This document shows, piece by piece, positions 35,601 through 50,600 of a DNA stretch of 64,000 bases. The DNA is from Chelydra serpentina (Eukaryota > Chordata > Testudines > Chelydridae). The DNA lies in assembly GCA_037349315.1 (NCBI GenBank), contig JBAIAC010000035.1, positions 5,718,501 to 5,782,500 of the forward strand, in the 5' to 3' direction. Made by a program: the position numbers and the translations under genes. Numbering within the stretch: position 1 is the stretch's first letter; each line of letters starts with the position of its first letter. The notes under the pieces were generated by a model, which had not been told where the DNA came from, did not search any database, and saw only the letters and a list, made by a program, of their open reading frames with translations.

Positions 35601-38600
35601 GCAGAGAGAAACAAGAGGACCACCTTGCACTGCTCTGGCCTCCCCCATGTTTGTCACCAGATAATTCTGGCCTGTAAACAATGCACTTTCCCTACTAGGA
35701 CTATCCAGAATCTGTCTCTGGTGTAAGGTGACTGTATCCTAATTCCCACTGTGCTCTGTTTCAAACAAACACTAGCATCTTTGCTGGTTAAGGGGTTAAC
35801 TAAGAAAAAGTCAGTTTGAACTGTAAGTGGGTGGGGCCTTTGATTTTTTGGGGGGGACACTGAGTAAATAATCTTGCCCTCCTGGTGTGATGAGAGTAGA
35901 GTCAGCTGTTTTCTAATTAGTAGAGACAGTGAAGGAGGTGGATGGACCAGGTCTCTGAATGCCTGACTTTGACAGTTTCTCACTAGGAATATTATAGTAG
36001 TAAAGACATCCTGAGAATGTCAGAAACAGTGCTTTTGTCTCAGCATGTTGATATAGATTATTAATTCCCTAGATGGTCTGGTTCCTCATTTTCTGAGACT
36101 TCCTCTTCCCTTGTGTTTTATAGCAAAAGTTGAACTTGTCTGATGGACCTTCACTGTCAGTCCCTAGACCCAAATGTCCATGGGTTGCTGGCATTTTTGG
36201 TGAAGGGCCTTTAACTCTGGAATTTGCTTTCCTGATAGTGCCCAAAGTTAAGCTTTGGAAGCAGGGCAAAGCTCCCCTTCCTTATTTTGGCCTTTGCCTG
36301 AAGTCTAGGGTGGAATATGTTATCTTTATTTTGGTTTGGTAGAGGGAGGTATAGTTGTAGGTGCAGCCATAGATACAGTTGTGTCCACATTTTAAAAATT
36401 GAAAATCAAGCTGTTTATAAACTAGACTGTAGATTTGAGGATGATGCTAGGAGCTAATGTGGTGATCCATCCTCTAGAGAGATGGAGGTGATAAGAGCAA
36501 GAAATAACTAACGTGAGCAGCTTGGAAACAGTAGCACTACCAAGGCAGTGGCTCTGCCATCAAGGCTGCTGACTGTCTAACAGAGAAGGGCAGCTGTGCT
36601 TACGGAAAAGGACACTGTACGCACTGATAAGCTAAGGAACGGATCTATTTTTAAAGTCAACCCATCCTTAAAATAGATCTGTGACTGTTCCAAAAAAATC
36701 CTTCTAATAGAAATATGAAAATAGCACACATTTTTGAGTCTCAAATTGGTGTATGCTCCTGGATATTGGTAACACAGAGGCAGTTTCTTTTTCAGCATTT
36801 TAGCTGTTGAATTTGAATTTTTTAAAGGAGGGGGGGGATACTTGATTTTCAGGGTAGGAAGTGCAAGTTGTGCACCATTGTCAAGGAGAACTCTTTCTAT
36901 TTTAACCTATCAAGGCTGATAGGGTCTCTTTTTCCCAGGTCCTGAGGACATGTAACTCCCATTGAAGTTATGTAAGTTGTAGTTGCTTGTCGTCTCTGAA
37001 AATCAGACCCATAGTGTCACTGTAAGTCAATGGTAGTTTTTTTAGATGGTATTGAAAGGGGAGGAAAAAATCTCCATAAAGTAGGAGTGACTTGTTACTG
37101 TAATCTAGAAAACAAAACATCAAGACATCATTGTTAGTTGTGACTCTGAAAAATTGTTCTTCTTGAGACTCCTTTGTATCTTTGTCAGATTCCTTGCCTG
37201 TTTCCCACAACTCTTGGGTTACTGTCAATCCCTTGCTTCTGGTTAAACAGAATAGGGAGCATGCTCACTCTTCAGCAGTACCAGGAATTGACCTCAGGTC
37301 TCCTGCCTGGCAGTATAGAGTGCTAACTCTGAGTTACCAGGCCAGTCCTGAGAAGGTCACTGAAATGTTATTTATGGACACTAGCTTTCGGTGTGTGTTC
37401 AGGCATAGGTTCACCTTTAATAGGATTCCAAGCTATCTGATTTGTTGTTCTTATTAAACGTCTTTGTTTTGCCTTTAACCTGGATCTGGTGCTGATTCCC
37501 TTGCCATGTTCTTTCTCTCTGTCTCTGAGATTGTGCTACTTTAACACTGTAAGTGAAGGCAGCACTGATTTTTCCACTTTCCATCATCCTCTCCTTTCCC
37601 TTCAGGGCATTATTGCTGAAGAGAACAAGAATCAGCAGCCCCAGGGTGAAGAGGATCCAGGTAAATTTAAGGAAGCTGAACTCAAGATGCGGAAACAGTT
37701 TGGAATGCCTGAGGTGGAGAAGCTAGTCAATTACTATTCTTGCAGCTACTGGAAAGGGCGTGTTCCAAGGCAGGGCTGGCTGTATCTGACTGTCAATCAC
37801 CTCTGTTTCTACTCCTTCCTGCTGGGCAAAGAAGGTAAGTTATCAGCTTGCTATGTGCTCTTGCCTGCCACTTCCCCCTTGATATAATTGATCATTGGTG
37901 TGGGCTTTTTTGGCTGTTTTAATTTTTTTTCCCCATGGAAATCCTCTTTTAGCCCCAGCACACAGCCTTCAGGTCCCACTTACACTTGTCATCTAGCTTT
38001 CTCATGACTTTATGGGTAGAATCCTCAAAAGCACATGACGTGATCTAGAAGCCTGTGGCTATGTCTGCACTGCCCTTCAGTTCAGAATCTGGGGGTGTGA
38101 ACAGTGCACATACAAGTGCTGCACGGTAACTCCCCCATGTTGATGCTGCGGGTGCAAACTAAAAGGTTCCTGGTTCGCATTAACTGTTTGGGGTTCTTTA
38201 TTGGAGTTTTCAGATCTTGATGGCATTTGCCTCAGGAGTTACTCCGTTGCCCGTAGTTATCTGCTATGGATGAGATATGAAAACCTGAGAAAATATAATT
38301 AGAAGTATGCACTGATTCGGCAACATTCAGGTGGGATCCAATATTGTTTCATAGACCAGTTATTCTCAGACGGTGCTTCCTTTATGGTGAAGCACTTGGG
38401 AAGAAAAAAAATTGCCCAAGAACGGGAAAAGAAATAGTAAGTCTTGCTTGCTACTTTGACTTCTCTCCTACTGGGTGTGCCTGTTTTGCATCACGTTGTA
38501 ATTGGTGGGTTTACTTTGGGTGCTTCCTTAGTGACCCTGGTAGTCCAATGGGTGGACGTGACACAGCTGGAAAAAAACGCCACACTGCTGTTCCCTGAGT

Positions 38601-41600
38601 GCATTAAAGTGAGTACCAGGGATAGCGAGCTTTACTTCTCCATGTTCCTCAACATCAATGAGACCTTCAAGCTAATGGAACAGCTGGCTAATATCGCCAT
38701 GCGGCAGCTATTGGACAACGAGGGCTTCCTGGAGGACAAGTCCCTTCCCAAGCCCAGCAAGCCTCTGAAGAACATCTCTGCACTCAAAAGGTCTGTCTCT
38801 CTTCCAGCAGTGGAAATGGGAACAGAGGAAGGGGGGAGCAGAAGAGTCAAGGAATGGGCGTACATTATTTGGTAATATTGGTATTGATTAGCACCTGAGG
38901 CCCAAATCTGAATCAAGACTTGATTACTTTAGGTGCTACATAATCTCTGACATTCCCCCCCCTTATAGCTATGCTCATTTTTGTCCTGAGTACAATTCAT
39001 CTCTTTTTTAGACAAGTTCAGTTTTCCCCCTGTGCATGAAGGCATAGACTGAACTTTCAATGATCCCTATCTGAAAATAATCATGTAAGCAGAATTTGCT
39101 TCTATTGGGGATGACTTAATCTACAATGCCTTCTGCTTTGGTACAGTAATGCATTTGGGGAAGGGGAAGGCATGCAACTATTTAGAAGCATGCTTTCAGG
39201 ATCCCTATATTTTCCCCCAATCCTCTGCTCTGATCTTTTTTTAAAAGGTTAGGGTCTTTTAAAAAAAATCATAATACGCTTATAGCATTTTACATAAATT
39301 TTAATAGTACCACTGTTTTGGGATGGAAGGTTGCACAGTCGTTTTAATCCATCTGTTTCAACCTTGTAGTGATTTCCCTCAAAGTATTTATCTATGAGAG
39401 TAAGGTATATTTTATGTTTATGAGATGGACCCGAGAGAAACCTGGTTTTATCTTTTAAGTACTTGTGCTCCAGAGAATGTGTGGGTGTTGTGGTATATCT
39501 CAGTTTGAGACGTGAACAGTGAGAAGATGAGGCACTCCTGCATGCTGTGACTGGATTGAACCTTTGGTTGTGGTGTTTCCTTCTTAGGATTTTGAGGCTG
39601 GAGGGGGAGGCCAGTCATGCCTCCCAGTGTGGGGATTACCCTTCTCTCTTTTTTTCCCCCCCAGAGATCTGGATGCTCGAGCCAAAAATGATTGGTACCG
39701 TGCCACCTTCCGGCTGCCCAAGGATGAGCGCCTGGATGGACATACAGACTGCACCTTGTGGACTCCATTTAACAAGATGCACATCCCTGGCCAGATGTTT
39801 GTTTCCAACAATTACATCTGTTTTGCCAGCAAGGCAGAGGAGGCCTGTCATCTCATCATTCCACTCAGGGAGGTGGGAACCTGTTAGAATGAAAAGCCAC
39901 TTATGCATCAGAACTACAAGCTTTTGGGTGTTTCTGGTGCTTACAGGTTGTGAATCCTGACTCTTGACCACAGTAGGTTAATCCATAGCCTAAGAACATA
40001 AGAACGGCTATACTGGGTCAGACCAATAGTCCATCTAGCCCAGAATCCTGTCTTCCGACAGTGGCCAATGCCAGGTGCTTCAGAGGGAATGAACAGAAGA
40101 GGTACTCATCAAGTGATCCATCCTCTGTCACTCATTCCCAGCGTCTGGCAAACAGAGGCTAAGGACACTTCAGAGCATGGTTTTGCATTCCTGCTCATCT
40201 TGGCTCATAGCCATTGGTGGATCTGTCCTCCATGAATTTATCTAACTATTTTTTGAACCCTATTATATTCTTGGTCTTCACAACATCCTCTGGCACAGGT
40301 CAACTGTGCGTTGTAAAGAAATACTTCCTTTTGTTTGTTTTAAACCTGCTGACTATAAATTTCATTTGGTGACCCCTGGTTCTTGTGTTATGAGGAGTAA
40401 ATAACACTTCCTTATTTACTTTTTCCACACCGGTCATGATTTTATAGACCTCTATCATATCCCGCCTTAGTTGTCTCTTTTCTAAGCTGAAAAGTCCCAT
40501 TCTTATTAATCTCCCCTCATATGGAAGCTGTTCCATAACCCTAATAATTTGTGTTGCCCTTTTCTGTACCATTTCCAATTCCAGTATATCTTTTTTTAAG
40601 ATGCAGTGACCAGATCTGCACACAGTATTCAAGATGTGAGCGTACCATGGATTTATAGAGGCAATATGATGTTTTCTGTCTTCTTATCTATCCCTTACCT
40701 AATGATTCCCAAATGGTTTTGCAAGAAATGGCAGTTTTATTTAGGTACTGGGGGATTCTTTCGAATAGGCAATGATTCTAGCGAAAGACTGAGATCAGTT
40801 CCTATTGAAAGAGAAATCTGTCTCCAAAACCCGGGTAACAGGGAAGGAAGCAAGGTAGAGAACACAGGCAAATATTTTCTTCAGTAACCATGAGACTGAT
40901 GACTAGTAAGTTTGTTTCTTATCCAATTCTGGAAGTATCCAGAGACAAGTCAAACTTTCTGTGTTTAACGAAGTCTGTTCAAAGGACATTGTGACTATTG
41001 GTTTTTTGTTTTGTTTTTACATTTTAGATTTTGTTTTTCCTCTCCTGTTTGTAAAAGAGAGACCTCTTAGCAGCTTGAAAGTAGCATTTCCCCCCGTGTC
41101 ACCTTGTCTGGTCCCATTTGGCAAGCAGATTTTTCTTCTATTTTTAATTAAGCTGAAATGCATCTTGCTTGTGTGCCATCATTAATGAAATCTGAACAGC
41201 TCCTTCAATGGCACTTGTTAACTACCTGTACCAGAAGGAAGGGGGAACAACAACACCACGAAATATTTTTTCTGTAGCTCTTATAAAAAGTAAGCTTTCA
41301 GGGTGTCTTGCTTTGTTCTGTAGTAGTGGAGATAGAGCTACTGTTAGAGTATCAGGTACAGCTGCTTGTGCACAGTGCAGGTGAGCACACTTTTCTGTCT
41401 TGGCATTTTCTCTCCTCTTCTAGAAAAGTAGCATTTTTTTAAACAATCTCTTGTATTTTCTTACTTTGTTTATACACTCAATTTTGTAAATAAGAAAAAA
41501 GGCAAAATCTTATTCACACTGCACATGTTTTTATTCTTTCAGTTTAAAAGGGGACTCAGCATCTTGATGGGGGGGCAGTGAAAGGTCTGTCCTTCAGCTG

Positions 41601-44600
41601 AGGAAACTGAGGAAAGCCCTCCGATCTTTCTGTATAAACCAGAGCACATGGCAGGCATAAGGAAGCAGGTGTTAAAAAAGCAAAGTAAACTCCTCTTTGT
41701 GGGGGTACTTCATCAGACTTTTCCCCCTTCTTTCCACGCCAGCCACCACTATCATCCCTGTAAAAACCACATCAGCTACAGCAGAGGCTGCTGGCTGAGA
41801 CCAGCTTGCATGTGTCTTGTTAAATGTCTTGATGATGGAGTTGATGTGTTGGCAAAAATTAATACCTGGAGGACAATCCAGATTATAAATGTTTTATGGC
41901 AAGTTAAATTCAGACCTGCATCTCAAAGTCCCTTTTAATGGTCCAATGGAAATGATGGAGGCCTGCTATATCCAAATTGCCTGTGACTGTCTTTTCCAGG
42001 TGGCAGTTGTTGAGAAAGCAGACAGCTCCAGTGTCTTGCCCCGCCCTCTCTCCATCAGCACCAAAAGTAAAATGACCTTCCTCTTCGCCAACCTGAAGGA
42101 CCGAGATTTCCTGGTACAGAGAATCTCTGACTTCTTGCAGAGAACACCATCAAAGAAATCGGATGACAGTGGCAGAAAGTGGCAGGAGAGCTTCAGTGAC
42201 ACTGGATGTGAGGTACTAGAGCAGAATTCTGGAGTGAGCTTTCCAAAGAGACATTTGTTACATTATCTACTCCAGCAAATGGCATCTTCCTATCAGACGC
42301 CTACTCTGAAAGCTGGAGGCTGACTAAGATCGGACATTTCAGGTCTTTATCATGAGGAACAGAGGGAATAAGACCTATTTACATCAATTTCTCATTTGCA
42401 TCACCATTCTCTGCAGATTAGGGAAGTTACCCATTTCATTGGTTAGAGTTGAATTATAATTTCTCAAGATAAAGGAAGCTAGAGCCTGAGCATCACAGAG
42501 AAAATGGTGTTTGTGCTGCGGGAGTGCTGTTGGCAAGGGGAAAGGAAGTAGGTAGCATCTATTGCTTTGAAAGGCAGGGGAAGAGAGAGAGAGAGAGGCT
42601 GAAATAGTCGACTAGATTCTCTGGTCTGCTGTGCCCCTTCTGCACAGTCAAATCAGTATAAAGGGAGCAGAAAACTCTTCCTAACTCCTGTGCCAGGGAT
42701 ACCCTCAGCATGGGACAATCCCCAGGGAGTGTAAAGCTTCCCTTTCCACAACCCCTGGTGTGGGGGACATGTCAGGGTGGGATGGGGAAGTGGCCAGAGC
42801 TAAATATGCTCTGGTAATTCCCAGCTGGCACAGTTTGGAGCCGCGTCTAGTGGCCAATATACCAGCACATATTTTGTTACAGTCAATGAGATCTGGACAC
42901 AGCAGAGGATGTGGCCCAGTAGGTCTCCCAAGGATGCCTGAGACAATAAATCTTAATACATTCATGGATTATGGGTGAAGATCATAGAATAGTTGTTAAA
43001 GTTAAGTAATGGGTAGCTCTGGGGACTGGTAATGAGAGACAGAAGTTTTTACTTGTAGGTTAGTGGCCAGAAGTGGCATTGCTACTGTTAGGTAGCCTGT
43101 TGGCCATCTCCATCTAATCTTTGTTGGCAGGTCTCCACATCACAGCTGGCACCTTTGTTAGTCTGGGTAGAAAGGGGAAATATAGAATGGGCTTGGAGAT
43201 GGAGCTCCCTTTTACTCTGGGCAGTGGTCCCTGCAAGGGTTTGATTGAGGTGTATTGGTTGGGCAGCATGGAGAAGTCAGCATGTTTTGTAGAGGACTTC
43301 AGTGTAGTGTCTGACCACACAAAATGTGCTTGCAAAATAAACAGTAAAGCTTATTATGCCTTTTTTCAGACTATATATTTTTGTTCTTCAGGAGTTTCCG
43401 GAGCTCTCTTCCAGCAGTCCACCTGCAGTCAGCCCAACCTCTACTCTCAACAACCAGTTGGTCAGCTTCTGTACAGGGGAGGTGCCAACGGCCTCCCAGG
43501 GGCTACTCAAACTCTTCAGGAGAGACTCCGAGGAGCTCTTGGGACCCAAAGGGGTATACAAGCTGCTTACATTTAATGTAAAACAATTAATTGCAGTGAG
43601 TTTGGTGTTTAAGTGAAGTGCTGACTAGAACAGGCAGGCATAGTGAAAGCTTCCTCGTTCTTCATTCTATACTCCAAAGCTCCATCAGTGCATCTCCCCA
43701 CTGACCTGTGTCACCAGCTGCAATTCCATTGCTAGGCTCCCATACAGCTCTGGAAATGCATCTTAGCTGTAACCCAAGCACTAGCTTGATTTTTCCAGTC
43801 GTGGGCTACTTGAGCAAAGACTGCCAATTGTGCTCAATTCTTGTGCTTTGCAGTGTTGACAAGTATCCATTGAGCCAGTTTCGCTCTCACTTCAGATTTC
43901 CAAGAGATTTAGCCTGGGTATGGGGACGTGGTAATTTTAACCATATAGTAAGAGAACACCCTGACTTGGTTACATTTGTGTTGTAGATGAGACAGAAAAT
44001 GTAGATTGAGGCCACCAAACTCATTTCGCTTGTGATCTATTTAAGATCAGATCTTTGAGATGAAGGGTGATGTGTCATGACTACAGTGCCATCCATCACA
44101 TCCGCGACTAGCGCCTCTTTATTCAAGTAAAAGCTGTGTCAATGTCACGTTTCAACCTACTTGCTTGCACATTTTGGCAGTGAATACTTAGAAACTTGAT
44201 ACAGATGATCAAATGTAGTTGTATCTATTTGTTCATAAATTATGTATATAGTGAATGCAGCACATCATAGAATAAGAAAGAAGGAACAGTTTAAATGTGG
44301 CACTGTATTTCCTTTGTCAAATACAGGCTTGAGTATTCTGAAACCTCCCATTCTATAGGTGAACTTGATGAAAATGCATTAGTCCATCCAAATGGCTCTG
44401 TTTGTTTTTCCCTCTTAGGCAAAGGAGAAGATGAAGGAAGAGTCATGGAATATTCATTTCTTTGAGTATGGGCGAGGAATGTGTATGTATCGCACAGCCA
44501 GGACCCGTGAATTGGTACTAAAAGGGATCCCAGAGAATCTTCGTGGAGAGTTGTGGCTCTTGTTCTCAGGTAAAAGGCTCTACTGTACACTCAAGACAGT

Positions 44601-47600
44601 TCCCAGGTAATGGGTAGCCCTTCTGCAGTTAACAAATATCAGGCCGCCTGCAAATCTCCGAGGTTGCAAGAGTTAAATGTTCGTATCTAAATAGATCACA
44701 TTTATTTCTAAATGAATCATTTACTCCCAGGTGTACTCCATGTGCATGAAGCTTTAGAGAGACCCAGTTTCTCTCACAATCTGAATGCAATAGGCCAGCA
44801 GGTGTCTTCTGAAAAGATTATGATCTGTTGCCTACTAGGGCTGCAGGATAGTACAGTGACAGGATATTCTACATTCCCTCTTCTCCCAAGTGCATAGTCT
44901 TCTTTGTCGGGATTGTGACAGAAGCTGGGGAATTATCTAATTTAACTGCACATTTGTTTCTGAACCTTGGGATCTGCTTATATTCATTTGAGTCTGTGTA
45001 CCGCCCCCTGTCTGCCCCTTCACTGAAACTTTGAGAACAAGTGAGTGAAGCAGTGCCTTTGTCCTTGTAGGGGCCTTGAATGAGATGGTGACGCTTCCTG
45101 GGTACTATGCAGAGCTGGTGGAAAAGTCAATGGGGAAATACAGCCTTGCCACAGAGGAAATAGAGCGAGACCTGCACCGTTCCATGCCAGAGCACCCTGC
45201 CTTTCAGAATGAGTTGGGGATTGCTGCCCTTCGGAGGGTCCTGACAGCTTACGCATTCCGAAACCCCACAATCGGGTACTGTCAGGTAAGAGGGAGTATA
45301 GATCAGCCGCCCCACACTTTGGACATTACTGAGAGCCAAACCCCCATTCTAAAGAAGTTCCGTACTGGAATTTGGGATCCTCCTTGATGATGCCCTTATA
45401 CTCTAGCACGAAGGCAGAGGCTGCTGTGTTATAAAACTGTAACTGCCCTTTGGATGTGATGTTAGGCAGAACAAACTGATTTATTTCTAGTGGCTGTGAG
45501 CCACAGAATATTTTATTAGGTTGGGGAGAGCTCCAGTGTTCTGGCTAACTTTTCCTCACTCAGTAAAAGCACTTTCTAGTTTCCTAAGTAGTGCATGAGA
45601 GCTAGCTGAGAATATGAAGACAGCTGTATTAGCCTGCATCAAACTCATTCATTTGTAAACCGCTATAGGATATCCAGAGTATGTAGAAACCAAATAGTTT
45701 TGTGTATCCTTTGGATATTTACAGCCCCCTTCACACTGCTCTATTAAAAATTGTCTCAGCATAAATACCATTTTCAAGGTTTTAGTAACCTGGTTAATTA
45801 ATACTAATACTTTGCATCCATGGATCGAAGTGCTTTACAAAGATGCGTGGAGCTATCCCCATTTCACAGCTGCACGAACTGAGGCCTATAGCGGTTAGCT
45901 GGAAACAGAACATAGATCTTCTGACTCCCAGGCCCCCTACCTTATCCATAGGAGCATAGTACTTTAACCACATTTATCTCACATTTATAGTGTCCCATTA
46001 CCTTCCTGAATATCCTCAGCTAACGTGGTATTTTCCGCACCATGCATGTTTGTGTCGCTCTACCTGCTCCCAGGCCATGAACATCGTGACATCGGTACTG
46101 TTGCTGTACTGCAATGAGGAAGAGGCTTTCTGGCTCCTAGTGGCCTTGTGTGAGCGAATGCTGCCAGATTACTACAATTCCAGGGTAGTGGGTGAGTCTG
46201 TCAAATTCATCATGATTGCTGACATTTCTTTCTACTATACAATCAGCAGAACTCGGGAAAGAAGGACAGTCATATTTATGAACAGATCATTAAACACAGT
46301 GCATTTGAAAGCGTGTGGGACACTAGCCGATGAAAGCTTTGGCCTCATTAGTGATGTGTAAAGAATTTCCTGCAAATTCTAAATATTCCGTTATTCTCCC
46401 TGGAATAATCCAGTCCTTAACCCTTCAGGACCAGACAACTATTAATTGGAGGGAAGACAGAGAAGATAATCAGAAATGGGAGGGGGCTGGAGAGCTAGAC
46501 TTACGTGAAAAGATTTAAGAGCTAAATGTGTACATGACTAAGAGGTGGGGAGGGCCATAACAGTCTACCAAGTATTTGAAGAGTGTAAACACAAAGGAAT
46601 GGTGGCAGGAGTTATTTAGGTTGGTACACGGGGGCATAAATAGGAATGATGGGATGAAATTAGAAAAAAAAATAGCCTATCAAATAATTCCTCATTGTGA
46701 GATCAGTTCAGTTTTAGAATGGTCTCCTAAGGGAAGTTGTGGAAGCCCCATTGCTTGGAACTTCTAAAATTAGACTAGATAAAGCACTAACGGATGTGCT
46801 GTAGGCGATTGTCCCACACAGTTCTTCAATTCTAATCGCTCTGCTTCTGACACATTATTTTTAGAATAATAATCATTCACCCCACCACTCTTTCGTCTGG
46901 TGGGATATACAGATCAATTAATGACTTGCTCACCTCAGGCTCTACATGATCACATGATATTCACATGTGTATGCAGAACTCTTCAGTTATATTAAAGAGG
47001 GAACCAGGAAATACATATGACCAAACCTTAGTTGATTTCAGTTCTGTTGAAAACTGGCTAGTTTGTGACTAGAATCAATATTTATCCAACTAGCATAGAT
47101 TTACATTGCTTTGTGCCCAGTCCCGTGATACCAAATTGTCACTTCCCCCTTGTCTTTTCAGGTGCATTAGTGGACCAAGGCATCTTTGAGGAGCTCACGC
47201 GAGACTGCCTTCCACAGCTGTCAGAGAAGATGCAGGAGCTGGGAGTGATTTCCACCATTTCTCTCTCCTGGTTCCTCACCCTCTTCCTCAGCGTCATGCC
47301 CTTTGAGAGTGCTGTGGTCATTGTTGACTGCTTCTTCTATGAGGGCATCAAGCTTATCTTGCAGGTGTCTCTGGCCATCCTGGATGCCAACATGGAGAAG
47401 CTGCTAAACTGCTGTGATGAAGGCGAAGCCATGACTGTCCTGGGCAGGTAGCCCTCATTACTCTTCTTTATAATTAAATGAACGGCAGGGGTACTCGCCC
47501 TTCCACTCTGGTGTGAAATCCTTAATATATTTCATGCTCTCACAATCTTCATTGCTTAGCAGTTTGAACTATCTTTACTAGTGGGTCACAGCTGAGGATG

Positions 47601-50600
47601 CCAAATTCAGGACTAACTGCTGAGAAATAAGGCAGACTCACCCCAAACTGCTGGTTATTCTAACATTAGATTATACCAATCTGGTTAACAGGAAGTCAAA
47701 AATTCAGTCTCCTTAGGCATTTCAGCCCTTGTCTCACTACCCAGACACTGTCTGATGAGTAGTTACTGAAAACCAATGTAATCAAATATAGGATTCTTCT
47801 AATCCCAAGAAATCAGCCATTTAGCCAGGTCAAAATATAACTGAGATCTTTCAACCCAATAATCACACTGATGCCAATCCTTTAGTAACTAAAACTAAAG
47901 GTTTAATAATAAAAGAGAAAAAGAAGAGAGTTAATCATGTTAATTGATCATATACATACAAATAATTGCAAAGTCCTTATATCAGGTTTGTAGCAGTGAT
48001 GGAATAGACTGCTAGCTTGTAAAATCTCTCTAACTTCCAAAAGATTGGAAGATCTTCAGTCCGTAGTTCAAAATGCTCCTTTTAATTGTAAATCCACAGT
48101 CCAGAGAATCAAGGCAGGAAAGAGGCAAAATAGAGAGAGCTCAGGGATCTTTTATATTCTTTGCCATGTGCCTGGATATTTACTATCTCTGTTTGTGGAA
48201 AGTTACTGGCCTAAGATGGACTCCAGGGTCACATGAGCATATCACCATGTCCTTACACGGCTTGATGACTCTCGGGGTAGCCGTTACCCATATTCTTGCT
48301 GAGGTGTCCACAGAAAAAGCTACCTGGGCAGGGTGAGTTTCTTCTATTGCCCATTGGGAGAGCTAAATTTCCTTGATGGGCCATCAATACATAGCTGTTT
48401 GGCCTAAATGTAAGTTTTACCTGGTGAGTGTTACCCAGGAATACAACACATATGTATGATGCCAATACATAGCCAATATTCATAACTTCAGATACAAAAA
48501 TGATATGTGCATGTAAACAGGATAATCATACTTAGCAAATCATAACTTTTCCATCAACATCTTACATGACATACTTTGTACAAGATTTGTTGCAGTTGTA
48601 GAACAGTGGCAATATCAATGATGTAAATGGTCATATTCAATCATACAGCATCACACTGTGAAGAAAGACCCATTCTGTCCTACCCTCAGGAATCCAAAAG
48701 CATTCAGTTGACTGACTTCTACTGCATCCAAAAAATGGAGTCTCACGATAGAAAGCTAAAGTCTGAAGAGTTTCATCATATTTCTCAAAGCCCATCCTGG
48801 CATGATGTATCCCTGCTGTCTAGCTTGAGTTTGAAGTCTGAAGGGTTGCTGCTACCAAATCTAGGGAGAATTCTGATCACTGTCAGTAACAGCTCCTAAG
48901 GGGAGGAGCCTCCTAAAACCTGGTGAGGCAAATCTTCCTGTAATGTAGCAAATGTAAGAAGGCTTCCTGTAGCAAAGTGAAATGTTGATCAATTCCAAAC
49001 ATGCCACCACCTGCACCTTATTTTTTCTGAAACCTCATTAAAACCAAGTGCTCTGAAGAATGAAATGAAAACGGATTGTACTAGAGTGAAAGAGACACTA
49101 GGAGCTAGGCAGGCTAGCTGGGAAGAAATAAATTATTCCAGCCAATGAGATTGACTCCAAAGGAAGTGGAAATAGTATGTTTAAGATCTTACTTGCTTTT
49201 TTGTTAATTCGTGAGATTGTGTAACCCAGAGCCCTGCCTTTGTTCTTATTTATCCCCACAGGTACCTGGACAATGTAGTTAATCGACAGAGTATTTCCCC
49301 ACCTATCCCACACCTGCATGCCTTACTCACAAGTGGAGATGAGCCACCGCTTGAAATTGACATCTTTGAACTCATCAAAACATCCTATGAGGTCAGAGGC
49401 GAGATTAATATTTACTTGAGTGATCTTTGCCGCTTAAGGCCCAGTCCTGCATTCCTTGTGCAGCCAAGACTCATTGGCTTCACTAGGGGCTTGTCTACAT
49501 TTACTGGAGGATTGATGCTGCGGCGATCGATGCATTGGCGGTCGATTTAGTGGGGCTAGTGAAGACCCGCTAAATCAACCGCAGATCGCTCTCCCGTCGA
49601 CCCCTGTACTTTTATTGGATCGAGAAGAGTAGGGGGAGTCGACGGGAGAGCATCTCCCATCGACATCGTGTAGTGTGGACCCCGCGGTAAGTAGATCTAA
49701 GCTATGTCGATTTGAGTTACACTATTCACATAACTCAAATTGCGTAGCTTAGATTGAATTTCTCCTGTAGTGTAGACAAGGCCTAAGAATATGGATTATG
49801 CAAGGAATGCAGGATTGGGCCACTAGTCTTCATGTTAAATATGAGGGGACTTCAACTCTGTTGTGTTTTGTTTTTTTCAGATCCAATGAAATCTCACCAA
49901 CCATGCTAACTAAAATTGAAAATTGATTCTCAGTGCCTACTAAAGCTGATAGGTCAGAGATTCCCTCCACTCTGTGGAGAAAAGCTTTAGACTGTTATTT
50001 TGCATATGGAGTTAGCCAATGCCAGGGAATTGTGGATGTAACTTAATTACTGAATATTGGAATGAAAAAAGGAATATTTTGGGAATAAACTTTTGGAGAG
50101 TTGTGAGTAATGTATCTGCACCAAACTCATAGTGCCAGGTTTGGCATGTCCATTAATTCCGTTCTGCGGTGTCTGTGTTGTGATGATAGGTGGATGACCT
50201 GTAGTCCCCTAACCTAGGAGTGGTGGCAGCAGCAACCATGAATCCAATAGGTCATATTACAGAAATAGCAGGAGTTCTCCCTGGTTCCCAACTACACTTT
50301 TCCAGAAGTAACTCTTCATGGGTGATGACAACAGTATATTAGCATGGGAGAAAATAGTTTATTTTTATGTTTAATTACCAGGGCAGTCATCAGTGCACAC
50401 TTGACACGTCCTCCCCCTCAATGCAATGAGGAAAATTGGGGAAAGACTTAGTTTTTCAGGTGGATTTCTTTTCTCTGTTACTCTCTCTGTCTTCTGTCAT
50501 TGTCCTTTTCCTCTCCCTTCAGCTCACCCTTATGCTGTTTTTCCCATGCAGCTTACATTGCTTTCTAGTCTCATTTTCTCACTAACTTGTGCCTGTTTGT

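Larger units (their letters stand above)
31093..37605 (+). other. TBC1D9B: Introns 2 and 3 of TBC1D9B (interrupted by exon 3)
   Basis: Intron 2 contains the first copy of an unclassified three-copy repeat (about 32455-32960). Otherwise no gene, RNA gene or named repeat is visible in intron 2 or intron 3. Confidence 0.55.
37835..41999 (+). other. TBC1D9B: Introns 4-6 of TBC1D9B
   Basis: Apart from exons 5 and 6, the only recognised element is the antisense CR1 at 39988-40672 in intron 6. Nothing else seen. Confidence 0.55.
42213..46073 (+). other. TBC1D9B: Introns 7-10 of TBC1D9B
   Basis: Apart from exons 8-10, a MIR-like piece lies in intron 10 (about 45795-45955). A short (AG)n tract is at about 42585-42597. 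Nothing else recognised. Confidence 0.5.
46192..49261 (+). other. TBC1D9B: Introns 11 and 12 of TBC1D9B
   Basis: Intron 11 (46192-47161) shows nothing I can name apart from short diverged stretches. Intron 12 contains the longest copy of the unclassified repeat (about 47625-48660). Confidence 0.5.
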
